A stretch of 64,000 nt of DNA from Trichobilharzia regenti (lineage: Eukaryota; Platyhelminthes; Trematoda; Strigeidida; Schistosomatidae). The notes beneath the pieces were generated by a model. It did not search any database. It saw only the letters and a list, made by a program, of their open reading frames with translations, and was not told where the DNA came from. The DNA is taken from positions 15,045,925-15,109,924 of the forward strand of contig OX235266.1 of NCBI GenBank assembly GCA_944472135.2, in the 5' to 3' direction. Shown here piece after piece: positions 48,601 to 51,041 of the stretch (its first letter is position 1; each line of letters starts with the position of its first letter). The translations under genes and the position numbers were made by a program.

Positions 48601-51041
48601 GTAATCAGTGATGTTATTGATATAAGTATAAAACTTGGGCACTGTGGTGGTAGAGTATAACTCCATTATGGATAAGATTTTATTTTGATAAATCACACAT
48701 TGTTACAGAGTAATATTGTTGTTGTCATGTTGTGATGTGCTTGAACGAAAGAAGAAGGTAGACTACACACTAGAGTTTATAAAAACCCAACGCATTCTAA
48801 TATTGCATATTTAGACTTTAATTCATCTCATCTGTTATCTGTCTGTGAAGGTAGGTTTAGTTAAGCGTCTAACAAACCGAACCATAGCACTAAATAGCAC
48901 AAGAAAAGACCTAAATGATGAAATAAAACAAAATGAAGAAGCGTTGGTGTTAAGTAACCAACTATCCTATAAAATTTATTAGGAAGATCGAAAAAGGCCA
49001 AATGCAAAATAAAAATAATTGTGAAACGAGTAATGATAACATAAATAAGAGAGAATATAAGTCATCTACTGTTATACATATGAGGAGGGGACTTCTGAGA
49101 CCACATGTAGGATTCTCAATAAAGCAGGAATTAGGGTGCTATCCTTTACGCTATCCTTTACCACAGAAGGGTTTAAAACTACAAAGCAAATTAAACGCAC
49201 ACAAACATACACACACACGAAATTAGTTTATGCATAATTAATTAATGAAACTAACCTTTAAATAATCAGCACCCGGTCGACTCTGCGGTACACAACCAGC
49301 TGCCACTACACATTTACCAAGTTTTACACCTTCTAGAACCGCATTACGAAAGTGATCTTCTGCTGGACCTTTCACTGTACAACTGTTCAACACCCAAATA
49401 TGTGCTTCCATTTTAGCATTTTGATCTGTATTGCCAGGTTTTGTCTTCTCTATTATTATTATGATTATTATTATTGTCTTGTGAACAGCATTGGTCATCG
49501 GCGCTTTGACATTCACAAGTATTAGGATTATGATTATCACAGTCGGGAAGATTATCAGATTCACAGCTACCATGGGTATTTTGTGACCCGCCTAGTGTTA
49601 CTTGATAACCATACTTAGCTAGTAATCCAGTCATGTATTCACTATCACTAGTATTGTGTGCACATCCCCATGTTTGTACAAAAACACGATATTTCTCTGT
49701 AGATAAAATTTTGAAGAACGAAAAAATAATGATAATAATATCAATAACATACTAATTCTTGAAAAAGTAATCTGATGCTCGCCAGTGGTGGTGACTGGCT
49801 ACAAGACGAAGACTAACGTAAGCGTCTAGGTTTAAAGTTAGAAATAGGAATACAGTTAGGATCACGGTCAGAGTAAGGGGTAGTTTAAAGAAGACCGAGC
49901 ACTTCAGTCCAATCAATTGGCGGAAAATCTAAAATTGAATTAAATAATTAATATGACCCGTTGCACAAGAGGTGGTGGCTCTCGTGGCCCAAGTGGTCTA
50001 GTGGATAATGTTTTGGCGTTTGAAACTATGGGCACTGGGTTCAAAGCCTCGGTGGGAACATCATCACTCGCTGGGAAATGCAGGTACATCCAGCCACCAA
50101 CGAGTCCCAAAAAGGACGAAATACGCTTTATCCTGGATTCCACTGCTAGTCACCATCCACCAATTAAATTCTAATTAAATGCCCAGACATCGTCGAAGCA
50201 TCTGCACAAGAAGCCATGTCAACCTGAGACCAAGCGCTTCGGTACAATCAATCGACGGGAAAATCTAAAATTGAATTAAATTTAAAGGACAATGTCAGGA
50301 ATATCAGTGGATCTGAAAAAATACCATGATCTACAATCATCTGGATGAATAAACATCTATGTCGCATGGTATGATTTCTCTATAGGTTGTCTTTGTAGTG
50401 ACTGAGAAACACTTAAAACGCTTAAGCGACAGTTATTCAGTGTAATATCGTTTGCAATATTTTTAATGCAATTTTTAGCGATTATGAAACTTTTTCGTAT
50501 CTGAATTCTGATTGGTTGTTCATGGTCACTGTGACTTTGGCTATGATAGTTTAACTTCACCATCCTTTACTCTTTTGGATACTAATCCAGTATAAGCTGG
50601 CATTACTCGGAGAGGAAGGTGATAGCTTGACATGCTTGGCACGTGTCCTAGCCAACTAAATCGATGTGCTTTCACAGGCTCGTCGATTGACTTGCCCTGA
50701 GTACCAAACACCTACAAGCCTAACCTCAATAATATTCACATTTTATGTCGGATAGTAAATGTGTGTAAGACTAACCAATATAAAAGAAAATTAGAATCAT
50801 TCAAGTAAGTCAAGCGACAGTATTTAACATTGCACATAGAAAGACAATATCAGCGTCATAAACATCAAAAATACTACCTATTTTCGCTAGGCATACACAA
50901 AAAGCGCTTACCAGGCACACTACTGCTTAAACATAAATCTTCATACATAGGTTGTTTTTTATTTTTAAATCTTGCTTTGACTAATACACCTGTGGTATTT
51001 TCTGGTCTTTCATGTTCAGTAGTGATATCTTCAATATCCAT
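12309..51041 (-). CDS. CDKAL1: CDKAL1-like tRNA t6A37 methylthiotransferase, nine-exon gene (reading frame broken)
   Basis: Assembled by hand from nine minus-strand exons: 51041-50912, 49696-49256, 44511-44445, 42322-42068, 38043-37760, 33389-33290, 30756-30559, 22092-21928 and 12638-12309. All introns are GT-AG with matching phases. The family adds the 2-methylthio group to N6-threonylcarbamoyladenosine at position 37 of tRNA-Lys(UUU), using two 4Fe-4S clusters and S-adenosylmethionine. Visible motifs are TWGC, NSCTVK and AGCVPQ (MTTase domain), [13 protein letters not shown] (radical-SAM cluster), [20 protein letters not shown] and a TRAM-like C-terminal domain. An in-frame TGA 21 nt upstream of the ATG supports the start. 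Total length is about 655 residues against roughly 580 in human. Exons 2, 5 and 8 each contain a one-base frame break. The hydrophobic tail anchor of animal CDKAL1 is not seen. Identity is confident; integrity is doubtful. Confidence 0.92.
12755..13520 (-). mobile_element. RTE-3 3' fragment in intron 8
   Basis: Minus-strand copy from the tail block (ATTGTTCTCTTGGGTTCACC on the plus strand) through the coding end and back to the [12 protein letters not shown] stretch. Numerous substitutions and indels; no ORF. Confidence 0.75.
13550..14540 (-). mobile_element. RTE-2 fragment in intron 8
   Basis: Minus-strand match to RTE-2 from [17 protein letters not shown] through [40 protein letters not shown] and [10 protein letters not shown] to the 3' UTR and a CTGTCTGTCTG terminus. 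Three frames are needed to read it. 5'-truncated. Confidence 0.85.
14690..15425 (+). mobile_element. RTE-1 (SR2-like) relic in intron 8
   Basis: Aligns by eye with the full-length element at 44621-48466: GTGGATGCACTGATCAT, CTTCGATTCTTTGGACA, AACATCCTGAAAGCC, then after an internal deletion [12 protein letters not shown]. The YADD region is deleted. Highly decayed. Confidence 0.65.
15420..15560. repeat. dispersed MITE-like repeat (half copy)
   Basis: The block from TATTTTATTTTGATAAAGTG to GTTTCGAGCACAAACTATTG also occurs at about 39260-39380, and partly at 48640-48720 and 7745-7790. See the hairpin at 39208-39490 for the complete form. Confidence 0.5.
15715..17450 (-). mobile_element. Penelope-like element (family 2) in intron 8, split by a SINE
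   Basis: The minus strand in broken frames gives Penelope RT ([14 protein letters not shown], then WRYVDDTST with YVDD), [37 protein letters not shown], and a degenerate GIY-YIG region ([18 protein letters not shown]). A tRNA-headed SINE interrupts it at 16590-16771. No intact ORF. Confidence 0.75.
16590..16771 (-). mobile_element. tRNA-headed SINE, family 1, nested in the Penelope fragment
   Basis: Minus-strand copy with TGGCACAGTGGTTAGGACTC (box A region), GGTTCGAACCCCC (box B) and the shared body ending in GTGTGGAATCAAGC. The SINE splits the Penelope thumb region, so it is the younger insertion. Confidence 0.8.
17380..17965 (+). mobile_element. LINE 3' end, clade not resolved (decayed copy)
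   Basis: The [20 protein letters not shown] stretch parallels RKLYARTTKYKNSTIPYLAR at 7450-7530. It ends in a TTATTATTATTATTAAT tail at 17931. Confidence 0.5.
18140..19500 (+). mobile_element. RTE-3 pseudo-element in intron 8
   Basis: Begins mid-RT at [19 protein letters not shown] and runs through RIIIEQSLE, a palm motif with a stop, the [12 protein letters not shown] region and the C-terminal [16 protein letters not shown] end, to a GGAAATAATAATTATGATT tail. Many stops and frameshifts; 5'-truncated. Confidence 0.8.
19500..20285. other. unassigned interval with one hammerhead-like relic
   Basis: No gene found. At 20125-20160 the plus strand reads TTCTGAAGAATCCCAAACCG then GGACGAAACAGC, which resembles the stem-II part of the hammerhead SINEs at 26083, 32893 and 34441. 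Confidence 0.4.
20285..21690 (-). mobile_element. RTE-3 5'-truncated copy in intron 8
   Basis: Minus-strand copy from [20 protein letters not shown] (near 21670) to the tail block GAACAATAATAATA (near 20290). A single-frame RT segment of about 66 residues survives, followed by a thumb region in other frames ([14 protein letters not shown]). An internal deletion removes the palm. Confidence 0.8.
21928..22092 (-). CDS. CDKAL1: CDKAL1 exon 8 (frame-broken)
   Basis: Acceptor TTACAG, donor GTAGGT. The first part reads [20 protein letters not shown] then YRPYD, like the linker before TRAM in CDKAL1. The second part ([20 protein letters not shown], then VGHTKAYEQ) is in another frame. One base is missing near 22013-22018, directly after the YRPYD codons. 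Both halves match the family well. Confidence 0.88.
22725..23400 (-). mobile_element. RTE 5' end: 5' UTR and start of endonuclease, in intron 7
   Basis: The minus strand shows the RTE leader (GCTACCTTAACGTGGTGGTC, cf. 44630 in the full-length copy). It then shows the endonuclease start [33 protein letters not shown], parallel to [20 protein letters not shown] in RTE-1. It stops after about 120 residues. It may belong to RTE-2, whose own 5' end is not otherwise visible. Confidence 0.75.
23450..23830 (-). mobile_element. decayed RTE-2 3' fragment
   Basis: Minus strand faintly matches the RTE-2 C-terminus (HQSMNSLIV versus HQSMKSLTV, near 23730) and its 3' UTR (CAAGTTGAGCTG near 23565). Confidence 0.5.
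23832..25860 (+). mobile_element. RTE-2 element, 5'-truncated
   Basis: The ORF at 23836-25686 is followed by a 3' UTR that recurs at 3637, 8207 and 13550, ending in CAGACAGACAG at about 25848-25860. It is the best-preserved RTE-2 copy in the window. Confidence 0.8.
23836..25686 (+). CDS. RTE-2 reverse transcriptase ORF, 616 residues, endonuclease missing
   Basis: An uninterrupted ORF with the full RT order: [65 protein letters not shown] (about residue 240), [25 protein letters not shown] (about 341), then the RTE C-terminal region [30 protein letters not shown] (about 526) and [20 protein letters not shown]. The first in-frame Met is not the native start. The APE endonuclease that should occupy the first ~400 residues is absent, so this is a young 5'-truncated insertion in intron 7, sense-opposite to CDKAL1. 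It is unlikely to be mobile itself. Confidence 0.9.
   Translation: MCDREQWWLTKAKEMEKASAIGNTRQLFRLITESGGRRQFISETISEKNGSLISSQDRRLERWKEHFEEQFNLPTATLNLPAIHHVPEWDIDTGPPSVGEVTKAISNLKRGKAAGPDGIIPEVFKYGGDILVCRLTEVLGKVWESETVPSDWGKSLIIPIFKKGNKSSCDNHRGISLTNIVSKILGSVIMHRLSRTREEQTRENQAGFRPGRGCIDHIFTLRQILEHRHTFRRPTIVIFLDLKAAFDSVDRKVLWQCLTVKGVPRKYIALIKALYSNSRSRVRAYGELSSELVTTSGVRQGCPLSPFLFNFIIDMLMEVSLTERSDLGIDLLPGNNLMDLEYADDIVLLGEDADKMQSLLNTLSSNLRMFGMRFAPAKCKMLLQDWTPSTPNLVIGSEVIEHVDHFTYLGSCISTNGLIGDEISARIRKARAAFADLHHLWRRRDIRLSTKGRVYCSSVRSVLLYGSETWPIRVEDMKRLTAFDHRCLRSLSHVRWFHKISNVDVRRRVLGKEGKSIDEAIKLHRLRWLGHVLRMPNHRLPRRALLADIGSGWKRASGGQTKTWHQSMKSLTVKLSQVGRCRLPGWGPRDSRNQWLETIGDMAQNRCQWRRCIQSL
26005..26238 (-). 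mobile_element. hammerhead SINE copy (family 3)
   Basis: Minus strand: a tRNA-like head with box B CTGGGTTCGAACCCC, then GTGCGTACTGATGAAGAATC and CCAAACTAGGACAATGG, with the 3' strand CTGTCCAGCACTTCC. The hammerhead-like segment is 26083-26140. The GAAAC part is rearranged in this copy. Sister copies lie at 32845 and 34385. Confidence 0.65.
26700..27434 (+). mobile_element. RTE-2 3' fragment in intron 7
   Basis: From [15 protein letters not shown] sequence through [20 protein letters not shown] to the 3' UTR and a GACAGACAGACAG terminus. Several indels. The RTE-1 deletion derivative is inserted directly at its 3' end. Confidence 0.8.
27444..28089 (+). mobile_element. RTE-1 deletion derivative with 9-bp target duplication
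   Basis: The first ~365 bases match the 5' UTR of the full-length RTE-1 (ACCTTGACGTGGTGGTCGGG, CGGTCTGGGCGCCCGGGCAG). At about 27808 it jumps to the last ~35 codons ([12 protein letters not shown] frame, equivalent to [13 protein letters not shown] in the coding frame) and the 3' UTR ending TATGCGTTTAAATAAAATAA. ACGTAGGAT flanks both sides (27435-27443, 28090-28098). Both termini are therefore present while almost the whole ORF is gone. Confidence 0.88.
28680..28745 (+). repeat. tRNA-like head sequence
   Basis: GCGTCAGTGGCACCGCGGTA and GGTTCCGGATTCGATCTCCG give box A- and box B-like blocks. The body that normally follows in SINEs is replaced by the 3' terminus of an oppositely oriented RTE-2 copy. 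Confidence 0.5.
28745..29885 (-). mobile_element. RTE-2 fragment in intron 7
   Basis: Minus strand from [18 protein letters not shown] near 29860, through [31 protein letters not shown] and the GDMAQ end, to the 3' UTR. YADD is retained, but frames are broken repeatedly. 5'-truncated. Confidence 0.82.
29890..30085 (+). mobile_element. SINE family 2, partial, with RTE-3-like tail
   Basis: CCTCGCTAAACCAG and TGAGGCTACCAAGCCCATCC match the body of the tRNA-headed copy at 38205-38445. The 3' end GCTATGTTCCACTGGGAACG closely matches the RTE-3 tail (CTATGTTCCACTAGGAACC). The tRNA head is missing here. Confidence 0.65.
30559..30756 (-). CDS. CDKAL1: CDKAL1 exon 7 (radical-SAM domain, distal part)
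   Basis: Acceptor TTCTAG, donor GTAGGT. Encodes a short fluke-specific insert ([13 protein letters not shown]), then [19 protein letters not shown] and [17 protein letters not shown], which are hallmark CDKAL1/MiaB radical-SAM segments. Phase 2 on both sides, frame intact. Confidence 0.95.
30885..31035 (+). mobile_element. RTE 5' UTR relic in intron 6-7 junction area
   Basis: CTTGACGTGGTCATGGTCGG and AACTAAAAGCATTTACCACT parallel the RTE leader at 44635-44770. It lies just upstream (gene sense) of exon 7 and is not coding. Confidence 0.55.
31455..31742 (-). mobile_element. LTR family A, 3'-truncated
   Basis: Minus strand starts TGTGGTGAGAGCTGGCTGCT and matches the family up to the segment before TATAAATA. 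The distal third is missing. Confidence 0.7.
31960..32012 (+). repeat. hammerhead-like relic
   Basis: AGGATGAAGAGTCATAAACG then AGGATGAAACACTTGTCCAG has the same block order as the hammerhead SINE copies: GATGAAGAGTC, loop, GGAYGAAAC, TGTCCAGT. Confidence 0.4.
32123..33265. mobile_element. foldback element IR-2 with ~420-bp inverted arms
   Basis: The left arm (32123-32542) is the reverse complement of the right arm (32591 to about 33265) along its length. Examples are GGTAGGTGAAGTGGACAGAT against ATCCACTTCACCTACC, AATATTGCTGTTTTCAATTA against TAATTGAAAACAGCAATATT, and ATGAGGTTTATGCAGGTGG against CCACCTGCATAAACCTCAT. The spacer is only ~48 bp. A hammerhead SINE (about 32845-33108) interrupts the right arm. 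Both outer ends have AGTAATCAAT in direct orientation, a possible target duplication. No ORF; it resembles a foldback or MITE-type element. Confidence 0.8.
32845..33108 (-). mobile_element. hammerhead SINE copy (family 3), nested in IR-2
   Basis: Minus strand: box B-like GGGTTCGAGCCCTGGCAGTG, then GTACTG, a core CCGATAA (CUGAUGA with two changes), TTCCCAAAGTAGGATGAAAC, stem III ACAG/CUGU, and CTGTCCAGTACTCCC closing stem I with GTACTG. The hammerhead segment is about 32893-32952. The ancestral register is clearest in this copy. Confidence 0.75.
33290..33389 (-). CDS. CDKAL1: CDKAL1 exon 6
   Basis: Acceptor CAATAG, donor GTAAGA. Reads [20 protein letters not shown] then VDYLKENVQ, matching the segment after HIPVQS in CDKAL1 family proteins. 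Phase 1 in, phase 2 out, frame intact. The foldback element ends only about 25 bp beyond its donor site. Confidence 0.93.
33480..33870 (-). mobile_element. RTE-3 3'-end fragment in intron 5
   Basis: Minus-strand tail block (ATTATCCTCTTGGGTCGTGA on the plus strand) and coding end [10 protein letters not shown], with substitutions throughout. Confidence 0.7.
33986..34271 (+). mobile_element. solo LTR (LTR family A)
   Basis: 286 bp from TGTGGTGAGAGCTG to CTGTTGTTACA, flanked by ATAC at 33982-33985 and 34272-34275. It carries CAACCAATCACAGAAGAC blocks and AATAAA near 34230. Confidence 0.85.
34385..34655 (-). mobile_element. hammerhead SINE copy (family 3), best preserved
   Basis: Read on the minus strand it has a 5' leader (CATGAATTGGCAGAAGTTAG), a tRNA-like head (CCAGTGGCTTAATGGCG as box A, TGGGTTCGAACC as box B), then GTACTGATGAAGAGTCCC, loop AAACTA, GGACGAAAC, a short stem III, and TGTCCAGTACTCCC. 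GTACTG and CAGTAC can form stem I. The hammerhead block is 34441-34500. It ends with CATGATAAAATCCTGTAACC. Confidence 0.78.
35030..35190 (-). mobile_element. RTE-2 3' UTR relic
   Basis: Resembles the RTE-2 3' UTR (CATGTAGCACACAATGG, AGAGAGAAAAGG). Weak. Confidence 0.4.
35191..35965 (+). mobile_element. TRIM-like short LTR element A
   Basis: Partial 5' LTR (about 35191-35291, ending CTTCTGTTGTTACA), an internal region of 430 bp starting TTTGGTGTCGCTACC (PBS-like TGG two bases after the LTR), a purine tract at 35704-35721 and a 244-bp 3' LTR (35722-35965) from TGTAGTGGTG to TTGTTACA. The internal part matches that of element B at 41059-41480 almost block for block, yet most of the LTR is different. 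It has no RT, integrase or protease, and only scraps of open frame. Confidence 0.75.
36033..36310 (+). mobile_element. LTR family A, 5'-truncated
   Basis: Matches 9565-9825 nearly base for base (ATATTGGCCGCGAGAAAATA to GTCTTCTGTTGTTACA), with AATAAA at about 36271. The first ~45 bases are missing. Confidence 0.75.
36330..37190 (-). mobile_element. Penelope-like element fragment in intron 5
   Basis: Minus-strand frames read [54 protein letters not shown], then [20 protein letters not shown], a Penelope RT C-terminal linker running into a GIY-YIG start. At least three frame breaks. Confidence 0.65.
37400..37730 (+). mobile_element. RTE-3 3'-end relic beside exon 5
   Basis: Plus-strand block GAGCAGATCGTGTGAAGACG and tail GAAGCCATATGTTCCACCTG then AATAACAATAATATTAC. 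Its tail ends about 30 bp from the exon 5 donor site. Confidence 0.6.
37760..38043 (-). CDS. CDKAL1: CDKAL1 exon 5 (frame-broken)
   Basis: Acceptor TTGTAG, donor GTAAGT. The first part reads [20 protein letters not shown]. The second part ([19 protein letters not shown], then [15 protein letters not shown]) is in another frame. The switch falls at about 37903-37908, where one base is missing in a GGCC context. Upstream of it the reading contains about ten extra residues ([10 protein letters not shown]) between PT and LADLL with no counterpart in CDKAL1 as I know it. Both halves are unmistakable family sequence. Confidence 0.9.
38205..38445 (-). mobile_element. SINE family 2, complete copy with tRNA-Gly-like head
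   Basis: Minus strand: GTCAGTGGCACAGCGGTAGA (box A with the GGTAGAATGCTC motif of tRNA-Gly), GGGGTTCGATCCCCGG (box B), a 130-bp body, and the 3' end TTATGTTCCACTGGGAACAT. That 3' end matches the RTE-3 3' tail, so RTE-3 is the likely mobilising partner. Confidence 0.8.
38452..38525 (-). repeat. tRNA-Asp-like sequence (pseudogene or SINE head)
   Basis: Minus strand: TCCTCGAGTGTATCGTGGTG, GGTATCTCCGCCTGTTACTT, then GGGTTTGATTCCC. This resembles eukaryotic tRNA-Asp, but the anticodon position reads GTT and the acceptor stem has mismatches. It lies directly upstream of the SINE above. Not called as a functional tRNA. Confidence 0.5.
38655..38770 (+). mobile_element. S-alpha-like repeat fragment
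   Basis: TTTGACGTTTGAGACGGCG and CAATGGGAACATCATCACTA parallel the S-alpha unit at 49971-50180. The ribozyme part is absent. Confidence 0.45.
38815..38965 (-). mobile_element. SINE family 2, 3' fragment
   Basis: CTATGTTCCAAGCGGAACAT followed by GGCTTCAAGCTTGAGG marks the 3' tail of the family on the minus strand. The remainder is diverged. Confidence 0.45.
39208..39490. repeat. MITE-like hairpin repeat
   Basis: Left arm GAGTATAAATCCATTGTGGG then TAAAATTTATTTTGG; right arm CCAAAATAAATTT-like inverse followed by CCCACAATGGAATTATACTC. The outer parts (ATGTGGTTAAATTACTC against TTATTTTAACCACATGT) also pair. Related half copies lie at 15420 and 48640. Confidence 0.65.
39655..39750 (-). mobile_element. 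SINE family 2 body fragment
   Basis: GGTGGGGTTGCTAGCCTCAC and CCAACCTTC match the body of the copy at 38205-38445. Confidence 0.5.
39991..40230 (-). mobile_element. SINE family 2 copy
   Basis: Minus strand: a diverged tRNA-like head ending GACCGACGCACTCGTGAG, the shared body, and the 3' end GTATGTTCCAAATGAAACG. Older than the 38205 copy, judging by divergence. Confidence 0.6.
40520..40747 (-). mobile_element. RTE 5' UTR fragment, part 1 (split by TRIM B)
   Basis: CTATCCAAACAACGTTTCTG and GGGATAGCTGGCCTGCTGG match the RTE leader seen at 23150-23300 on the minus strand. The remainder of the leader resumes at 41820 on the far side of the LTR element. Confidence 0.65.
40748..41819 (+). mobile_element. 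TRIM-like short LTR element B (both LTRs present)
   Basis: 5' LTR 40748-41058 (TGTAGTGACAGCTG to CTGTTGTTACA), internal 41059-41480, 3' LTR 41481-41819 (TGTGGTGACAACTG to TTTTTACA). The LTRs belong to family A and carry a TATA-like CTATAAATATG and AATAAA. Internal features are a PBS-like TTTGGTGTCGCTGCC directly after the 5' LTR and the purine tract GGGGAGACGAG before the 3' LTR. The total is 1.07 kb, far too short for gag-pol. A 71-codon open frame (41083-41298) may be a gag remnant. It interrupts an RTE leader. Confidence 0.85.
41820..41935 (-). mobile_element. RTE 5' UTR fragment, part 2
   Basis: TAGGACCTGCAGGAACATTA and CTGACCACCACGTAAAGATA are the reverse complement of the RTE leader, continuing the piece that ends at 40747. 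Confidence 0.65.
42068..42322 (-). CDS. CDKAL1: CDKAL1 exon 4 (radical-SAM cluster)
   Basis: Acceptor TTTCAG, donor GTAGGT. Reads [18 protein letters not shown], an Ala/Ser-rich stretch, [18 protein letters not shown], then [17 protein letters not shown] and [15 protein letters not shown]. The CxxxCxxC motif binds the SAM-activating 4Fe-4S cluster. Phase 1 both sides, frame intact. The donor lies in a GTAGGTAGGTAGG repeat, so alternative donors 4 bp apart exist. Confidence 0.96.
42598..42745 (+). mobile_element. tRNA-headed SINE, family 1
   Basis: TTGGTGGCATATTGGTTAGG (box A region), ACGGTTCGATCCCTGG (box B), then the shared CGATATCAATGGTCGG and GGATATCACATGCTGAATAG body. The 3' end has diverged. 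Confidence 0.7.
42745..43455. other. unassigned interval in intron 3
   Basis: No gene. At about 43075-43140 a minus-strand stretch has box A/B-like blocks (TGGCATTCATTGG, GGTTTGAATCT) that could be another decayed tRNA-derived repeat. Confidence 0.35.
43455..43910 (-). mobile_element. RTE-3 3' fragment in intron 3
   Basis: Minus-strand tail block (ATTCCCTTGGGTATCACC on the plus strand), the WRRS coding end and the upstream Q...[13 protein letters not shown] region. Heavily mutated. Confidence 0.65.
43980..44350 (+). mobile_element. RTE-3 3' fragment in intron 3
   Basis: [14 protein letters not shown] coding start, [12 protein letters not shown] end and the tail CAAGGGAACAATAATATTAA. Its ORF is broken. 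It points toward exon 3. Confidence 0.75.
44445..44511 (-). CDS. CDKAL1: CDKAL1 exon 3
   Basis: Acceptor TTTAG, donor GTTAGT. A 67-nt exon encoding [20 protein letters not shown] then LQ, which matches the family segment after DYLK. Phase 0 in, phase 1 out, frame intact. It is too short for ORF finding but unambiguous from phase and homology. Confidence 0.93.
44621..48466 (+). mobile_element. full-length RTE-1 (SR2-like) non-LTR retrotransposon, apparently intact
   Basis: 3846 bp flanked by TATATAC direct repeats (44614-44620 and 48467-48473). It starts CAGGCCGATAACTGCTACCT, the RTE leader found again at 27444 and elsewhere. It has a ~590-bp 5' UTR with GGCGCCCGGGCAG blocks, one long ORF (45208-48273) and a ~190-bp 3' UTR ending TATGCGTTTAAATAATAAAG. 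It sits in intron 2 of CDKAL1 in antisense orientation. Absence of stops and presence of duplications point to a recent insertion. Confidence 0.92.
45208..48273 (+). CDS. RTE-1 polyprotein: APE endonuclease plus reverse transcriptase (1021 residues)
   Basis: N-terminal APE-type endonuclease: LATYNVRTL (about residue 21), [10 protein letters not shown] (about 49), [12 protein letters not shown] (about 175), QIDHIAVS, and LDSDHALV (about 274). Reverse transcriptase: [14 protein letters not shown] (about 509), [69 protein letters not shown] (about 735). RTE C-terminal region: [51 protein letters not shown] (about 922), [20 protein letters not shown]. All catalytic motifs are present without a break. 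Its product would nick target DNA and copy the element's RNA. Confidence 0.95.
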   Translation: MVVPNVTSNTDILKPRAAFKLATYNVRTLMQIGQQAGLARTLESLAIDVCCISETRIQDPSEVLRLSSPSGSSSSMYHLRLSGDPVASASGVAGVGVALSARAEAALLDWIPINSRLCAVRLEGYTKVKSSRPDRRCLFVVSAYAPTDCSPDAMKDEFYYQLSDLLKQAGRRDIVVLAGDLNAQVGRLSSEENRLGGQWGLHGRRSDNGDRLLQLCADHNLFLASTNFRHSHRRSATWRPPSAKQAWTQIDHIAVSFRWRGCIQDCRSFWSTCLDSDHALVCAKFVLRFGGVRKSRRLSVDVSKLVAPATSLKYQNELKTMLASNPPSSIDEHWLHVQGAMQKASVAACGLKECSANNHWVSASSLQLMDERRSIPAGSEYNNQRKALTRKIRQCLRKDREAWWSERACEMESAAASGNSRKLFQLIRATGSKKQGVSETVCEADGTPITSLKRRLERWAEHFGKQFSWPPASVSTIISPSAPWSVSTDPPTEAEVRKELQVLKRHKAPGPDKLPPALFKDGGETLTMALTGLFRKVWETESVPSMWNEAIIVPIFKKGRRNSCDNHRGISLLPVASKILAAVLLRRLCKIREGLIREEQAGFRSGRGCIDHVFTLRQLLEHRHTYCRPTIVVFLDIRAAFDSLDRTVLWNCLLERGVPEKFVNILKALYRNTSGRVRAYNQLSPLFPTNSGVRQGCPISPFLFNFAIDDILESALKDVREGGVDLLPGDRLFDLEYADDIVLLCDSMQAAQIALNQLAISVCKYGMCFAPSKCKVLLQDWQEPVPALTLAGEPLEVVDKFVYLGSCVSAGGGVTDEISNRIMKARVAYINLSHLWRRRDVSLAVKGRVYNASVRAVLLYACETWPLRAEDVRRLCVFDHRCLRRIACVRWHHRVSNSEVRRRVFEQSGDHHSLNVVIWKHRLRWLGHVLRMSPQRLPYRSLFASPGTGWKRRRGGQSMTWRRGMKDFCARLASVGVSRLPGWGPRDSSNRWLETLSDMAKNRNQWRMCCDFLLSSLPDDS
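48640..48725 (+). repeat. MITE-like repeat, half copy
   Basis: GTGGTGGTAGAGTATAACTC and GATTTTATTTTGATAAATCA match the left arm of the hairpin at 39208-39490. Confidence 0.5.
48775..49225 (+). mobile_element. Penelope-like element fragment (family 2), next to exon 2
   Basis: Plus strand, three frames: [48 protein letters not shown], ending near ACACACGAAATTAG. It matches the minus-strand copy at 16050-16520 and reaches to about 30 bp from the exon 2 donor. Confidence 0.6.
49256..49696 (-). CDS. CDKAL1: CDKAL1 exon 2 (MTTase domain, frame-broken)
   Basis: Acceptor CTACAG, donor GTTAGT. The first frame reads [37 protein letters not shown] and an acidic, Cys/Asn-rich stretch that ends in an AAT run ([10 protein letters not shown], near 49450-49480) and then a stop at 49413. 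The second frame resumes with [31 protein letters not shown] and [18 protein letters not shown]. The three cluster cysteines (TWGC, NSC, AGC) are all present but not in one frame. One base too many in the AAT tract, or a hidden short intron, would explain it. Confidence 0.9.
49893..50281 (+). mobile_element. S-alpha-type hammerhead repeat unit with flanking 335-bp direct repeat
   Basis: The body (49971-50180) has a tRNA-like head with TGGCCCAAGTGGTCTAGTGG (box A) and GGGTTCAAAGCC (box B). A hammerhead block follows at 50091-50142: ACATCCAG, a disturbed core, GAGTCCCAAAAAGGACGAAA, then ATCCTGGATTCC closing stem I. A ~54-bp block (GAATTAAAT end) occurs on both sides at 49893 and 50228, exactly 335 bp apart. 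This suggests a remnant of a tandem array. The CUGAUGA core is not intact (CCACCAACGAG in its place). Confidence 0.8.
50545..50735 (-). mobile_element. RTE-2 relic in intron 1
   Basis: Minus strand retains the RLRWLGHVL region in decayed form (CAAGTCAATCGACGAGCC, GGACACGTGCCAAGCATG). Confidence 0.55.
50912..51041 (-). CDS. CDKAL1: CDKAL1 exon 1 (start codon)
   Basis: ATG at 51041-51039, 43 codons plus one base, donor GTAAGC. The protein starts [18 protein letters not shown] and ends [11 protein letters not shown]. The DIED motif near the start also occurs in other animal CDKAL1 proteins. An in-frame TGA 21 nt upstream excludes a longer N-terminus within this exon. No promoter element is recognisable upstream. 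Confidence 0.85.

Noticed and set aside
49413..49634. A separate small Cys/Asn-rich protein gene
   Set aside because: It is the first half of CDKAL1 exon 2 before the frame break, with TWGC and a good splice acceptor.
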